The notes under the pieces: model-generated
Database searches by the model: none
What the model was told of the DNA's origin: nothing
What the model saw: the letters and a program-made list of their open reading frames with translations, nothing else
Made by a program: the position numbers and the translations under genes
DNA from: Pseudomonas sp. Choline-02u-1
GTDB lineage: Bacteria > Pseudomonadota > Gammaproteobacteria > Pseudomonadales > Pseudomonadaceae
DNA: 64,000 bases
Direction: 5' to 3'
Assembly: GCF_002836515.1 (NCBI RefSeq)
Contig: NZ_PJBC01000001.1
Location: 62,001-126,000, forward strand
Shown here: positions 35,920 to 44,830 of the stretch, piece after piece
Numbering within the stretch: position 1 is the first letter of the stretch
How the letters are laid out: each line of letters opens with the position of its first letter

Positions 35920-36117
35920 TCAACTACCATCGTGGGTTTGCACCTGCCGGGAACGCTTTTTGTAACCGGGAAGCGCCGCGGCGTAGGCCATCGCCTCCTC
36001 CCTGCTGGTGAATGACGCCAATCGGTCGCCCTGCGTGCAAACCCGCCATGGGCCGTTGTTCACGCTGAGCACGTCATACCCGTTCATGTGCAGCTTGTTC
36101 AGCATTGGAATGCTCAT
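35920..36117 (-). CDS. Small protein resembling DUF2188-type sequences (65 residues)
   Basis: MSIPMLNKLHMNGYDVLSVN leads to GPWRVCTQGDRLASFTSREE and AMAYAAALPGYKKR. The pattern of a short beta hairpin with a central Trp followed by SREEAMAYA is typical of DUF2188-like stress-associated small proteins. AAGGAGG five bases before the ATG at 36117 decides the start; a GTG two codons upstream is less likely. A similar layout occurs in the gene at 56046. Function unknown. Confidence 0.65.
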   Translation of the reverse strand: MSIPMLNKLHMNGYDVLSVNNGPWRVCTQGDRLASFTSREEAMAYAAALPGYKKRSRQVQTHDGS

Positions 36118-36333
36118 GAGCACCTCCTTTTTGCCAACGGTGTCTGGGGTACGTACTCACCTTACACCCGGTCCCCGCTCCGGTGTAAACCCGATTGCCA
36201 CCTGACCCTGTCAATTGACTGGCACTTTTTGCGCTGCAAATAGCTCCCACTTCAAGAGGAACCTTTAAATCCGCCTGCGGCTCGAATATTGCAGTTCAAT
36301 TACAGTTTTATGACACGCATCTACAAGGTATTC

Positions 36334-36696
36334 ATGAAAGTACGCGCTACCGTCATTTGCGAACAGGACCGCCATATCCTCCTGGTGCGCAAACCCCGCC
36401 ATCACTGGTCACTGCCCGGCGGCAAGGTTGAGCCCGGGGAAACTCGCGCGGCCGCAGCCGTGCGCGAGTTGCAGGAGGAAACCGGGCTGAATGCCGAGGA
36501 AGTGCTGTACCTGATGGATCTGCAGGCGGGCAGTACGCAGCATCATGTTTATGAGGCTTCGGTGGCCAACCTCGATGATGTACGCCCGCAGAACGAAATT
36601 GTCGACTGCATCTGGTACCCGCTCGATGCCGTGCACAATCTCGAAACCAATGACGCGACACGGCGCATCGTGCAGGCCTTTCAACGGCGTTTATAG
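36334..36696 (+). CDS. NUDIX hydrolase
   Basis: A 120-residue pyrophosphohydrolase acting on a nucleoside diphosphate-linked substrate. The NUDIX box [20 protein letters not shown] followed by ETGLN is complete (G x5 E x7 REUxEExGU) and holds the metal-binding glutamates. The substrate is unknown. I prefer the ATG at 36334 ([12 protein letters not shown]); an in-frame ATG at 36310 would add eight residues. The upstream 200 bases are A+T-richer and carry no gene. Confidence 0.88.
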   Translation: MKVRATVICEQDRHILLVRKPRHHWSLPGGKVEPGETRAAAAVRELQEETGLNAEEVLYLMDLQAGSTQHHVYEASVANLDDVRPQNEIVDCIWYPLDAVHNLETNDATRRIVQAFQRRL

Positions 36697-36699
36697 AGG

Positions 36700-36942
36700 T
36701 CAGCCGGCGAAGGCCCGGCGTCCAGCGCTCATTTCAGTGCGCAACTCGGCGATGAAATTGGAAACATCCCGAATCGTGACCAAGTGCTCGGGAGAAACGC
36801 CATCAAGCAAGAGTTCGACACGCCCGCTGCCCGGCTCATACACCTTGATTCGCAACAGACCCTGTCCGTTCGGTGTGCAATCACACTTGTACGTGGGAAA
36901 GCCTGACTCGACGATGCGGCAAATATCGGCAATGGCAAGCAT
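36700..36942 (-). CDS. DUF1652-family protein (80 residues)
   Basis: MLAIADICRIVESGFPTYKC, then CDCTPNGQGLLRIKVYEPGS, GRVELLLDGVSPEHLVTIRD and FIAELRTEM. This is the DUF1652 pattern, a small Pseudomonas-restricted family with a conserved ISELIAELRxE end (here VSNFIAELRTE). Function unknown. It converges on the NUDIX gene with three bases between stops. The ATG at 36942 gives the family's usual length. Confidence 0.82.
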   Translation of the reverse strand: MLAIADICRIVESGFPTYKCDCTPNGQGLLRIKVYEPGSGRVELLLDGVSPEHLVTIRDVSNFIAELRTEMSAGRRAFAG

Positions 36943-37048
36943 GGACGGACGCCTCGCAGGCGGAGAATTGACCCATCGAGCATAGTTGCACGACGTGTTA
37001 TTTGCCCGGCCCGCAAATGCCAAGCCGGTCACAAATTGCGCGCTCCAC

Positions 37049-37948
37049 TCAGTGCGCGTCCTGATCCCAAATCCAGTTCCACATGCCGGGCAGAGTCACG
37101 GGTTCAGCGCTTTGCTGGACCGTACGCGCCAGCGCTGCTTGTTCCAGCGCAGCCTGATCGTCGTAGAACGGCTTGTCCGCCAGCTTGACACCGGTCGCCG
37201 CGGCGCTATCGAGCAGAATCTGCAGATACTCTCGCGTGTGTCGTGCCGTGTAGCGATTGAGATCATGGAACGTCACCACCACCGGAATCACACCATCCAC
37301 GGTCGGCAGTTGGCCAACAGCGATGCGTTCCCGTACTTCGGATAACTGCCGCAACATGTTTGCGCGGCGCCGCGGGCTGGCGTTAAAACCCCAGATCTTG
37401 CCGTCGTTGGCACTCAGGTCGGTGAGCAGGACGTGCAAGCCATGTTTCTGATAAGCCGCAAATGTCCGTTTGTCGTAGTTCCAGAATGGCGGGCGCAACA
37501 GCTTGGGCGGAGCCCCGGCGATAGCGGCGATATCAGCGCTGCCATCGGTCAGCGACTGCTCCAGTTCTTGTGGGTCAAGCAAGCGATGGTTGGTGTGCCA
37601 ATGCGTTGCGGTGTGAAAAGCGAGAATATGCCCCTCGGCGTGTTCACGACGCATCAGGCTGCGGCCGATCTCGCTGTTACCTGCCCTCGGCGCTCGGGTC
37701 TGCACGAAAAACACTGCTTTGATGTTTGCCTGCGCTGGATTGCTTTTAAGGCTGTCGAGCACCGTGGCCGTCGGGTTCCACAATCCCGAAGCGCTGGGGC
37801 CATCATCAAACGTCAGGAGAAAACGTACGGGCGGTCGGGATTGCAGGCGTGTTTCGGTTTGCGCGGTCATCTCGATCGGCGCGGCGATGCAGCCAGCCAG
37901 ACCCAACGCGATGAGCGCAGCACAAAAAAATTTGCATCCGGATGTCAT
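37049..37948 (-). CDS. Polysaccharide deacetylase lipoprotein
   Basis: A 299-residue NodB-domain protein that should remove acetyl groups from an envelope or matrix glycan. MTSGCKFFCAALIALGLAGC is a lipoprotein signal with lipobox LAGC. Motif 1 is FLLTFDDGPSASG (catalytic base and metal Asp), motif 2 AFHTATHWHTNH (metal His; the usual HTxxH is HTATHWH) and motif 3 LRPPFWNYD. Late in the protein VVVTFHDLNRYTA is the final His motif. It stands alone between convergent and same-strand neighbours. Confidence 0.88.
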   Translation of the reverse strand: MTSGCKFFCAALIALGLAGCIAAPIEMTAQTETRLQSRPPVRFLLTFDDGPSASGLWNPTATVLDSLKSNPAQANIKAVFFVQTRAPRAGNSEIGRSLMRREHAEGHILAFHTATHWHTNHRLLDPQELEQSLTDGSADIAAIAGAPPKLLRPPFWNYDKRTFAAYQKHGLHVLLTDLSANDGKIWGFNASPRRRANMLRQLSEVRERIAVGQLPTVDGVIPVVVTFHDLNRYTARHTREYLQILLDSAAATGVKLADKPFYDDQAALEQAALARTVQQSAEPVTLPGMWNWIWDQDAH

Positions 37949-38081
37949 GTTTTGCCCTGAGTCCGGCCGCAGCCGTCGTGTTGTCGAATGGCAAAACTCC
38001 TTCGCCCTTGTCCCTCCCCGCGCCGCTATCGGCGAGCGCAGGTTGGATAAGGTACACAGGGTTTGGTTCCAGTGCTGGTTT

Positions 38082-39029
38082 TCAGCGCGTCAAGGCGTTT
38101 TGAAATGAAGTGTCGATAATGCCCGCCGTGGCCAGCGGGGCCGGTAGTGCCTTGACTTTGAACAGGAAGTCCGCCGTGCTCTGCAAATCCGCTGCCGCCT
38201 GCTGATCCACCGGCCCGACGGTCATGTGCGCCTGGCGCAACCAGTGCCGCGAGACTTGTTGATCGAGATTGGCCTTCTTCGCCCAGAGGTCGGCGTACTC
38301 GTCGGTGTGGTTATCCACCCAGGCGCGCGCCTGTTTCAATCGTGCGAGAAAATCGGCAATCGCCGCACGCTTGCTGTCGATGGAAGGCGTCGACGCAGCG
38401 ATGGCGCTCAACCCCGGCATCAGGTTTTTCGCGGTCAGAATCGGTCGAGCGCCGGAGAACACGATCTGTTGCGAGATATACGGCTCCCACACTGGAAAGG
38501 CGTCGATGCTACCCTGCGGCAGAGCGGCGGCCGCGTCGATCGGCATCAGCTTGACGAAATCAACGTAGTTTTCCGGCAGACCGCCCTGCTCCAGCGCACG
38601 CAGGGTCAATTGCTGACTCCAGGCTCCGGGCCAGTAAGCGACTTTTTTGCCCTTGAGGTCGGCGATGGTTTTCACTGGCGAATCCTTGGGCACCAGCAAG
38701 GCAATGGTGTCGGGGTTCTGCCGCGATACGCCGATCAGTTTCACGGGTGCCTGCCTGGCAGCAAGGAACAGGAAGCCTGAATCGCCGAGAAACCCCAGAT
38801 CCAGCGAGCCGGCCTGCAACGCCTCGGCGAGCGGTGCGGCAGCCTGGAAATGTTTCCAGTCAACCGTGTAAGGCGCGTCCTTCAACACACCTGATGCCTC
38901 AATCGAAGCGCGGATGTTGTAGTAGTTTTGATCGCCCACATGCAGGACCACTGGCTCCGCAGCGTAGGCAAGTGGGGAGGTCAACAAGGCAGCGCTCAGC
39001 ACGCGGCGGAGCACACGAGAAAGCTTCAT
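38082..39029 (-). CDS. Aliphatic sulfonate-type ABC binding protein (SsuA-like)
   Basis: A 315-residue periplasmic binding protein of the SsuA/TauA/NMT1 group. The signal peptide MKLSRVLRRVLSAALLTSPL ends near AYA, followed by LHVGDQNYYNIRASIEASGV, DLGFLGDSGFLFLAA and AYWPGAWSQQLTLRALEQGG. AGGAC lies six bases before the ATG at 39029, favouring it over an upstream ATG at 39056. The A+T-rich 150 bases upstream may bind a sulfur-control regulator. No permease or ATPase gene is adjacent. Confidence 0.85.
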   Translation of the reverse strand: MKLSRVLRRVLSAALLTSPLAYAAEPVVLHVGDQNYYNIRASIEASGVLKDAPYTVDWKHFQAAAPLAEALQAGSLDLGFLGDSGFLFLAARQAPVKLIGVSRQNPDTIALLVPKDSPVKTIADLKGKKVAYWPGAWSQQLTLRALEQGGLPENYVDFVKLMPIDAAAALPQGSIDAFPVWEPYISQQIVFSGARPILTAKNLMPGLSAIAASTPSIDSKRAAIADFLARLKQARAWVDNHTDEYADLWAKKANLDQQVSRHWLRQAHMTVGPVDQQAAADLQSTADFLFKVKALPAPLATAGIIDTSFQNALTR

Positions 39030-39184
39030 GGCGAGTCCTGCAGAAGTGGTTTGCATAGACCTTAACGCTCTTGATTTTTATTTTTAAATTCTAATTTCGC
39101 ATAACGTAAGCTCGTTATTTTCACATTGATAAAGGCGATGTTCGGGCGCGACTAGACTGAAAACTCCTTGAGGAGATTTCAGCC

Positions 39185-39865
39185 ATGTGCGCAAGACTCA
39201 CCCAGTACTGCGGGATTCATGATTTCGTCGCGGTGCTGAACATGCCCGACGCGTTGATCAATCACGTTGGTGACGCGCCGCTGAATCGCTACAACGCAGC
39301 GCCCACCACTGCGCTGGCGGTTCTGCATCAACACGAACAGTCCGTTCATGCCAACGATCTGCGCTGGGGCTGGCGCCCGCACTGGGCGAAGAATCGTGCC
39401 GCGCCCATCAACGCTCGGGGGGAAAAAGTCGGCCACGGCGCGTTTTTCAGGGCGATCTGGCGGCAGCGGCTGATCGTGCCCGTCGACAACTGGTTTGAGT
39501 GGGTTGATAGCGGGGAAAAATCCCGACAGCCCTGGTTGATTCGTCGGGCGGATCACGCCCCGGTTTTCTGTGCTGGCATCGGCCAATTTCCTGCACCGGG
39601 AGTTCTACCAAGGGAGGACGACGGATTCGTCATCATCACCGCCGACAGCCTGGGCGGCCTGCTCGATATTCATGATCGCCGTCCCGTGGTCTTCGATGCG
39701 CAACATGCTCGTGAATGGCTTGATCCGGCTACGTCACACGAGCGCGCCGAGCAGATGCTGCTTTTTGAAGGCGAGCCCAGTGATGCCTTCGAATGGCACA
39801 AAGTCGGCAAAGCGGTCGGTAATACGCGTAATCAAGGTGCGCATTTGATAGAACGCGTCGACTAG
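39185..39865 (+). CDS. SRAP-domain abasic-site protein (YedK/HMCES)
   Basis: Forms a stable thiazolidine cross-link with abasic sites in single-stranded DNA and so shields them at replication forks. The 226 residues hold Cys2 directly after the initiator Met (MCARLTQYCG), the DNA-contact Asn in YNAAPTT, the catalytic Glu in DNWFEWVDSG and the His in IHDRRPVVF. All the required residues are present. AGGAGATTTCAGCC precedes the ATG at 39185. It is a single-gene unit. Confidence 0.92.
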   Translation: MCARLTQYCGIHDFVAVLNMPDALINHVGDAPLNRYNAAPTTALAVLHQHEQSVHANDLRWGWRPHWAKNRAAPINARGEKVGHGAFFRAIWRQRLIVPVDNWFEWVDSGEKSRQPWLIRRADHAPVFCAGIGQFPAPGVLPREDDGFVIITADSLGGLLDIHDRRPVVFDAQHAREWLDPATSHERAEQMLLFEGEPSDAFEWHKVGKAVGNTRNQGAHLIERVD

Positions 39866-40051
39866 ATCATTCCACCATCCCAGCGTTGTTCAAACGAGCC
39901 CACTGCAGAATCCCTCGCGTTACAAAAAGTGTTTCAACCGCGAAACAACAACTCTTGAACGCCCTTCGATCTGGCTAACCGCCTGTCTGACATTTCGACA
40001 GTCATACATACATTTTCGCGCGCTGCGGATAGCATGCGCGCCGCCTTTCCG

Positions 40052-40065
40052 ATTGGTATACCAAT
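40052..40065. promoter_or_regulatory. Perfect 14-bp palindrome ATTGGTATACCAAT
   Basis: ATTGGTATACCAAT lies 63 bases upstream of a GTG-start gene of unknown function. Its ten-base core is identical to box C of the NCS1/monooxygenase cluster. Whether one regulator binds both cannot be told from sequence. Confidence 0.6.
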
Positions 40066-40127
40066 TGACCAAAGAGTCAAAGAAATCAGGAATCCATCAA
40101 CAACTTTCAAGCCTTGCAGAGAAATAA

Positions 40128-40400
40128 GTGAGCGACGATTTTGCAATCAAACAGGTCAGCGGCCTGAAGTGTGTCCATCTGTCCAAGACAGAACGCCTGG
40201 AACTCGACTGTTTTATCGGCCATTACATCAAGACCCGAAACTTGCACAGCGTGCCCGACATCGAACGCACCCTGCGCAACGCCCTCGAGGGTTATCCCGG
40301 CCACCCGCCGGTGATGGTCAATGAGCTCAATGCTTGGATCGACAGGACGTTGGGGTACCGAGCAACTTACCCGGACTTCACGCAGCTGGAAGACCTCTGA
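40128..40400 (+). CDS. Hypothetical protein, 90 residues, GTG start
   Basis: The GTG-initiated frame reads (V/M)SDDFAIKQVSGLKCVHLS, then ERLELDCFIGHYIKTRNLHS and IERTLRNALEGYPGHPPVMV. It is a small soluble protein, probably alpha-helical, with no signal peptide or membrane segment and no family that I recognise. A weak AGAGA box precedes the start. A strong terminator right after the stop and a palindromic operator candidate upstream argue that it is a real, regulated gene. Confidence 0.62.
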   Translation: MSDDFAIKQVSGLKCVHLSKTERLELDCFIGHYIKTRNLHSVPDIERTLRNALEGYPGHPPVMVNELNAWIDRTLGYRATYPDFTQLEDL

Positions 40401-40402
40401 AA

Positions 40403-40436
40403 TGCAAAGAGCCCCGCTGATGCGGGGCTCTTTGCA
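40403..40436. terminator. Strong bidirectional hairpin
   Basis: TGCAAAGAGCCCCGC, TGAT, GCGGGGCTCTTTGCA: a perfect 15-base stem just past the stop of the GTG-start gene and before the convergent 47-residue gene. Confidence 0.88.
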
Positions 40437-40444
40437 GGTGCAAT

Positions 40445-40588
40445 TCAAGGCTTGAGCGGACGCTCCTGATCGCGGTCAGACAGCTCGCGACTGTCGTCGT
40501 GCTTCCAGGTTTTTTCCTGCCTCTTTTGCCGCTCGATCTCTTCCTCTGTTGGCTCATCCTGATTCGGACGCGTTTGCTCGTTTGCCAT
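40445..40588 (-). CDS. Small highly charged protein (47 residues)
   Basis: MANEQTRPNQDEPTEEEIER followed by QKRQEKTWKHDDSRELSDRD and QERPLKP. It is almost wholly polar and likely disordered. GAGGTGGAC sits directly before the ATG, a good ribosome site, and the codons are typical of the genome. I know similar short, acidic-basic proteins in other Pseudomonas but no function. It shares the hairpin terminator with the convergent gene. Confidence 0.6.
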   Translation of the reverse strand: MANEQTRPNQDEPTEEEIERQKRQEKTWKHDDSRELSDRDQERPLKP

Positions 40589-40717
40589 GTCCACCTCACT
40601 CAGAACAGTTGATCATCCCTGAAAGGGTAGAACATTTTCCCACGCCGGAATTCACCCACGATTTCAGCTCCGCACGGCGTACCATAGCGCTCTCAGAACT
40701 TACGTCAGGAAGACGCC

Positions 40718-41104
40718 ATGCTGTACCGAATCGCCGCCGACGGGCTGGTGCTGTTTCACTTGTGTTTCATCTTGTTCGTGCTGTTCGGCGGGCTGCTGGT
40801 GCTGCGCTGGCCACGGCTACTGTGGCTGCACCTGCCAGCGGCCGCCTGGGGCGTGGCGGTTGAGGTGCTGCACTTGAACTGCCCGCTGACCTATTGGGAA
40901 AACCTGATGCGCCACGCGGCCGGGCAGACCGAATACGCTGGCGGTTTTATCGAGCATTACATCTGGCCGATCATCTATCCGGCAGGTCTGACGCCGCAGA
41001 TTCAATTGGCCCTCGGCAGTGTGGTGCTGGCGGTCAACCTGCTGGTATACGCACGACTGCTTCGTTCGTGGAAACTGCGCCGCGCCCGGCGCATTCCGTT
41101 TTAA
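40718..41104 (+). CDS. DUF2784-family membrane protein
   Basis: A 128-residue integral membrane protein with three or four helices: FHLCFILFVLFGGLLVLRWP, then LHLPAAAWGVAVEVLHLNCP and LTYWENLMRHAAG, YIWPIIYP. The CPLTYWE segment is the DUF2784 signature. Function unknown. AGGAAGACGCC precedes the ATG at 40718. The stop overlaps the stop of the convergent DUF3087 gene by four bases. Confidence 0.85.
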   Translation: MLYRIAADGLVLFHLCFILFVLFGGLLVLRWPRLLWLHLPAAAWGVAVEVLHLNCPLTYWENLMRHAAGQTEYAGGFIEHYIWPIIYPAGLTPQIQLALGSVVLAVNLLVYARLLRSWKLRRARRIPF

Positions 41105-41628
41105 CGCGAAGCCGTTTTTAACGTCTCCAGCCACTGCGGATCGAAGCGTGGTTGGTCTGGATCAAGACCCAGCGCCTGCATTCGCGCCTTGTGCTGTTCG
41201 ACTTCCTCACGCAATTGGCCGTGATCGCTGGAATTGCCGTCCAGCTCGTGCATCTGCAGCAATCCGAGGTGGTAGAAACGCAACACCTTCATCGCTGTAG
41301 GATCGTTGCGTTGCACCGCGGCGGTTACTTGATGCATCACGTTAGTGATGCTCATCAGGTTGCGTTTGAGGCGCCAGCTGTACACCGCCGGGGCCATCCA
41401 GGTCTGGTGCCAGAAACGCCCGCGCAACAGCGCCGCCGTCAGCAGGAATGCCACAAATACGCCGCCAACATTGAAGCGCAGATTATCCCCGTCCGGTTCA
41501 CCAAACAGAGCCACAGCGACAGACGAAAACAACATGGCCAACAGCAAAAACAGCACAGCGATGATGACTGTGCTGCGGCGGGTCTGCTGACGAAAGGTAG
41601 CGGGGTCCATCGGCTGAATCTCGAACAT
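41101..41628 (-). CDS. DUF3087-family membrane protein
   Basis: A 175-residue protein with two N-terminal helices (STVIIAVLFLLLAMLFSSVA and FNVGGVFVAFLLTAALLRG) and a soluble helical tail with MSITNVMHQVTAAVQRNDPT and LRFYHLGLLQMHELDGNS, as in DUF3087. Function unknown. I start it at the ATG at 41628 (MFEIQPMDPATFRQ); the frame continues upstream without a good site. Confidence 0.83.
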   Translation of the reverse strand: MFEIQPMDPATFRQQTRRSTVIIAVLFLLLAMLFSSVAVALFGEPDGDNLRFNVGGVFVAFLLTAALLRGRFWHQTWMAPAVYSWRLKRNLMSITNVMHQVTAAVQRNDPTAMKVLRFYHLGLLQMHELDGNSSDHGQLREEVEQHKARMQALGLDPDQPRFDPQWLETLKTASR

Positions 41629-41851
41629 CAAAAATGACTTCCCTGAGTGACAAAAGGCGCAACGCAAAAAACTCGCCGACGCATTATCGCATCGCACAGG
41701 GTTTTAGCTATGCTGGGGCTCCTTTTCATCTTTTCAGCGTCCAACGGGGACATGGCGGTACAGCGCAGATCGTGCCATCTTCATTCATGGATACACACTA
41801 TTCGGGTGCTCTTCGCTGCGTTGCGGATGGCATCGTTTTAAGGATCACTGC

Positions 41852-43225
41852 ATGACCCAACGACACGTAATCAATGCCTCGGTCAGCCCGAAAGGCAGCC
41901 TGGAAACCCTTTCTCAACGTGAAGTTCAGCAACTGAGCGAAGCCGGATCCGGCAGCACCTACACCCTCTTCCGCCAGTGCGCCCTGGCTATCCTCAATAC
42001 CGGCGCGCATGTCGACAACGCCAAGACCATCCTCGAAGCCTACAAGGACTTCGAAATCCGTATTCACCAGCAGGATCGCGGTGTACGCCTTGAGCTGCTG
42101 AACGCTCCGGCCGACGCGTTCGTCGATGGCGAGATGATCGCCAGCACCCGTGAAATGCTCTTCAGCGCCCTGCGCGACATCGTCTACACCGAGAACGAAC
42201 TCGACAGCCAGCGCATCGATTTGAGCAACTCCCAAGGCATCAGTGACTACGTGTTTCACCTGCTGCGCAACGCCCGCACCCTGCGCCCGGGCGTCGAACC
42301 GAAGATCGTGGTGTGCTGGGGCGGCCACTCGATCAACACCGAAGAATACAAATACACCAAGAAAGTCGGCCACGAACTGGGCCTGCGCAGCCTCGACATT
42401 TGCACCGGTTGCGGACCGGGCGTGATGAAAGGCCCGATGAAAGGCGCAACCATCGCCCATGCCAAGCAGCGCATCCATGGCGGTCGCTACCTCGGTCTGA
42501 CCGAGCCAGGCATCATTGCCGCCGAAGCGCCTAACCCGATCGTCAATGAGCTGGTGATCCTGCCGGACATCGAAAAGCGCCTGGAGGCCTTCGTCCGTGT
42601 TGGCCACGGCATCATCATTTTCCCGGGCGGCGCCGGTACTGCCGAAGAGTTCCTGTACCTGCTCGGCATCCTGATGCACCCGGACAACGCAGGCCTGCCC
42701 TTCCCGGTCATCCTCACGGGACCGAAGCATGCCGCGCCGTATCTGGAACAGCTGGATGCGTTTGTCATTGCGACCCTCGGCGAAGCGGCCAAGCAGCATT
42801 ACGAGATCATCATCGATGACCCGGCCGAAGTAGCGCGCCAGATGAATCAAGGCCTGAAAGCGGTGAAGCAGTTCCGCCGCGAACGTAACGATGCGTTCCA
42901 TTTCAACTGGCTGTTGAAAATCGATGAGGGCTTCCAGCGTCCGTTCGATCCGACCCACGAAAACATGTCCAACCTGAAACTGCACCGCGACCAGCCACCG
43001 CATGAACTCGCGGCCAACCTGCGCCGGGCGTTCTCCGGGATTGTGGCCGGCAACGTCAAGGACAAGGGCATTCGTCTGATCGAAGAGCACGGGCCGTATC
43101 AGATCCGTGGGGATGCGGCGATCATGCAGCCGCTCGATGCACTACTCAAAGCCTTCGTCGCTCAGCACCGGATGAAACTGCCGGGTGGCGCGGCGTATGT
43201 GCCGTGTTACCAGGTCGTCGCATAA
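41852..43225 (+). CDS. ppnN: Nucleotide 5'-monophosphate nucleosidase PpnN (YgdH)
   Basis: Cleaves purine and pyrimidine nucleoside monophosphates into base and ribose 5-phosphate; E. coli PpnN is activated by (p)ppGpp. The 457 residues carry an N-terminal domain (VINASVSPKGSLETLSQREV), a LOG-type lysine decarboxylase-like fold with GCGPGVMKGPMKGA and the active-site PGGAGTAEEFLYL, and the C-terminal domain found in the long YgdH group. The length matches E. coli (454). A REP pair follows. Confidence 0.93.
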   Translation: MTQRHVINASVSPKGSLETLSQREVQQLSEAGSGSTYTLFRQCALAILNTGAHVDNAKTILEAYKDFEIRIHQQDRGVRLELLNAPADAFVDGEMIASTREMLFSALRDIVYTENELDSQRIDLSNSQGISDYVFHLLRNARTLRPGVEPKIVVCWGGHSINTEEYKYTKKVGHELGLRSLDICTGCGPGVMKGPMKGATIAHAKQRIHGGRYLGLTEPGIIAAEAPNPIVNELVILPDIEKRLEAFVRVGHGIIIFPGGAGTAEEFLYLLGILMHPDNAGLPFPVILTGPKHAAPYLEQLDAFVIATLGEAAKQHYEIIIDDPAEVARQMNQGLKAVKQFRRERNDAFHFNWLLKIDEGFQRPFDPTHENMSNLKLHRDQPPHELAANLRRAFSGIVAGNVKDKGIRLIEEHGPYQIRGDAAIMQPLDALLKAFVAQHRMKLPGGAAYVPCYQVVA

Positions 43226-43249
43226 CACCAGGCTGTCACACAAACCCAA

Positions 43250-43339
43250 TGTGGGAGATGGCTTGCCAGCGATAGCGGTCTCTCATTCAACAGAGACGTT
43301 GAATCAGATGACGCTTTCGCGAGCAAGCTCGCTCCCACA
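43250..43339. repeat. REP pair (REPIN)
   Basis: TGTGGGAGATGGCTTGCCAG and the inverted TTTCGCGAGCAAGCTCGCTC then CCACA, around a central spacer that itself contains an inverted repeat (CAACAGAGACGTTGAAT). Confidence 0.8.
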
Positions 43340-43385
43340 GGGTTTATGGTGTGGCGTAAATTGTATCCACAACCTCAATCCCCCC

Positions 43386-43413
43386 TCCGGGAGCAGGCTG
43401 CTCGCGAAAAGGC
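43386..43413. repeat. Single REP half-element
   Basis: TCCGGGAGCAGGCTGCTCGC then GAAAAGG, a degenerate REP core about 13 bases past the stop of the FAD/NAD(P) oxidoreductase gene. Confidence 0.6.
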
Positions 43414-43426
43414 CCAACAGGATCCC

Positions 43427-44830
43427 TCATTCTTTCAGGCTATTCACCAAGCGCCCAGCCAATGCCTTGGCCTGCAACGCCACATCCGTCACCGCCGTAC
43501 TCTCCCACCACATCCCACGCAATGGCGGGCCCATCGCAAACAGCTGAGAACTCACGCGCCCTTCGGCATCGACTACCGCACCGTCCACCGCTGCGATGCC
43601 TAACGCCAGAGGCCCCGGCTGCACCAGTCCGCGCGCCAGTAATTGCTGCGGCAATGGCCGAGCGACCCGTCGCCAGTCATATTCGATGCCGCTGGAGTTG
43701 ATCAGCGCCGCACCGCTTACGACGCAAGTTTCGGCCTCACCGCGCGGACGAATACCAATCCTCACAGCATCGTCAGTGCCGGGCTCAAGCCCTGTGAACG
43801 ACGCGGCATGAATGCGCAAGCGCCCTTCGTTGTGCAGCCGCTCGATCAATTCGGCACTCAGCGGTGGCGAGCGGTGATGGTGACTCTCCCACCACGGCCG
43901 CACATGCCGTACGAATTGTCGACGCTGCACGTCGGTCGCCTGACTCCACAGACGTGCAATATGCGCCCGAACCGTGTCCAGTGGCGCCTGCCAATCGATA
44001 CCCTGAGCGATGGCGTCGCGACAGTGCCGACGCAGTTCGCGCAACAGCTGGCGGGGTGTGCGGATGCGCTCATCCTGCGCCAGAAAATCTGCCCAGGCCG
44101 GCGGTTGCCGGCGCACATGCGGCAGCAGGCCATGCCGGGAGAAGACCTCGATCGGCCCGCGATGCCCGGCCTGCTCCAGCGACACCACGGCATCGACCAT
44201 GGTCAGACCGGAACCGATGATCAACACGGTGGATTGCGGGGCGAGTTGGCGCATGGTCGCGACATCCCAAGGATCGAGCGCAGCTGCGTTAAGGCCACTG
44301 GACTGTGTCTGTGGCGTGCGAGCGGCGGGAAACATGCCGGTGGCCAACACGGCCCGGGATCCGCGCAAAATCCGTTCATCGCTCAAGGTGAGCTGCACTG
44401 AACCAGCATCGACTTGCAGGTCGACGGCCTCCGCACGGACGTGTTCAACGAACGAACCTTGCTGCGCGCCGACCGCCCGTGCCTCAGCCAGACGCTGTTG
44501 CACATAGACCCCGAACAAACCACGCGGAGGAAACAGTTCACTGACTGGCACATCCTGCTCAGCCGACTCCGGCCAGCCGCCGGCCGCAATATGTTCCCTC
44601 AACCACTGTGTCAGGTCGTCGGGATTATCCGGGTCGACGCTCATCCGCGCCGCGTTGCCGTTCAGGGTATGCCCCAGCTCGACCGCGCTGTAAGCCTCAC
44701 CACGTCCCAGTTCATCACGCGGCTCGATGAGCAGAATCCGCCGTTGCCCAGGCAGGCGTAACAATTGCACCGCCAGCATCGTGCCGCTGAGGCCGCCGCC
44801 GATGATCAGGATGTCGTCAGGCTGCTCCAT
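43427..44830 (-). CDS. FAD/NAD(P)-binding oxidoreductase (PF13454 type)
   Basis: A 467-residue flavoprotein. The N-terminal FAD site is ILIIGGGLSGTMLAVQLLRL, then NGNAARMSVDPDNPDDLTQW. A second dinucleotide motif IIGSGLTMVDAVVSLEQAGH binds NAD(P). Such proteins are annotated as hydroxyacylglutathione-like or HcaF-type oxidoreductases without firm function. It begins immediately after the stop of the XRE-cupin regulator gene (TGAATG), so the two are one transcript. Confidence 0.83.
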   Translation of the reverse strand: MEQPDDILIIGGGLSGTMLAVQLLRLPGQRRILLIEPRDELGRGEAYSAVELGHTLNGNAARMSVDPDNPDDLTQWLREHIAAGGWPESAEQDVPVSELFPPRGLFGVYVQQRLAEARAVGAQQGSFVEHVRAEAVDLQVDAGSVQLTLSDERILRGSRAVLATGMFPAARTPQTQSSGLNAAALDPWDVATMRQLAPQSTVLIIGSGLTMVDAVVSLEQAGHRGPIEVFSRHGLLPHVRRQPPAWADFLAQDERIRTPRQLLRELRRHCRDAIAQGIDWQAPLDTVRAHIARLWSQATDVQRRQFVRHVRPWWESHHHRSPPLSAELIERLHNEGRLRIHAASFTGLEPGTDDAVRIGIRPRGEAETCVVSGAALINSSGIEYDWRRVARPLPQQLLARGLVQPGPLALGIAAVDGAVVDAEGRVSSQLFAMGPPLRGMWWESTAVTDVALQAKALAGRLVNSLKE

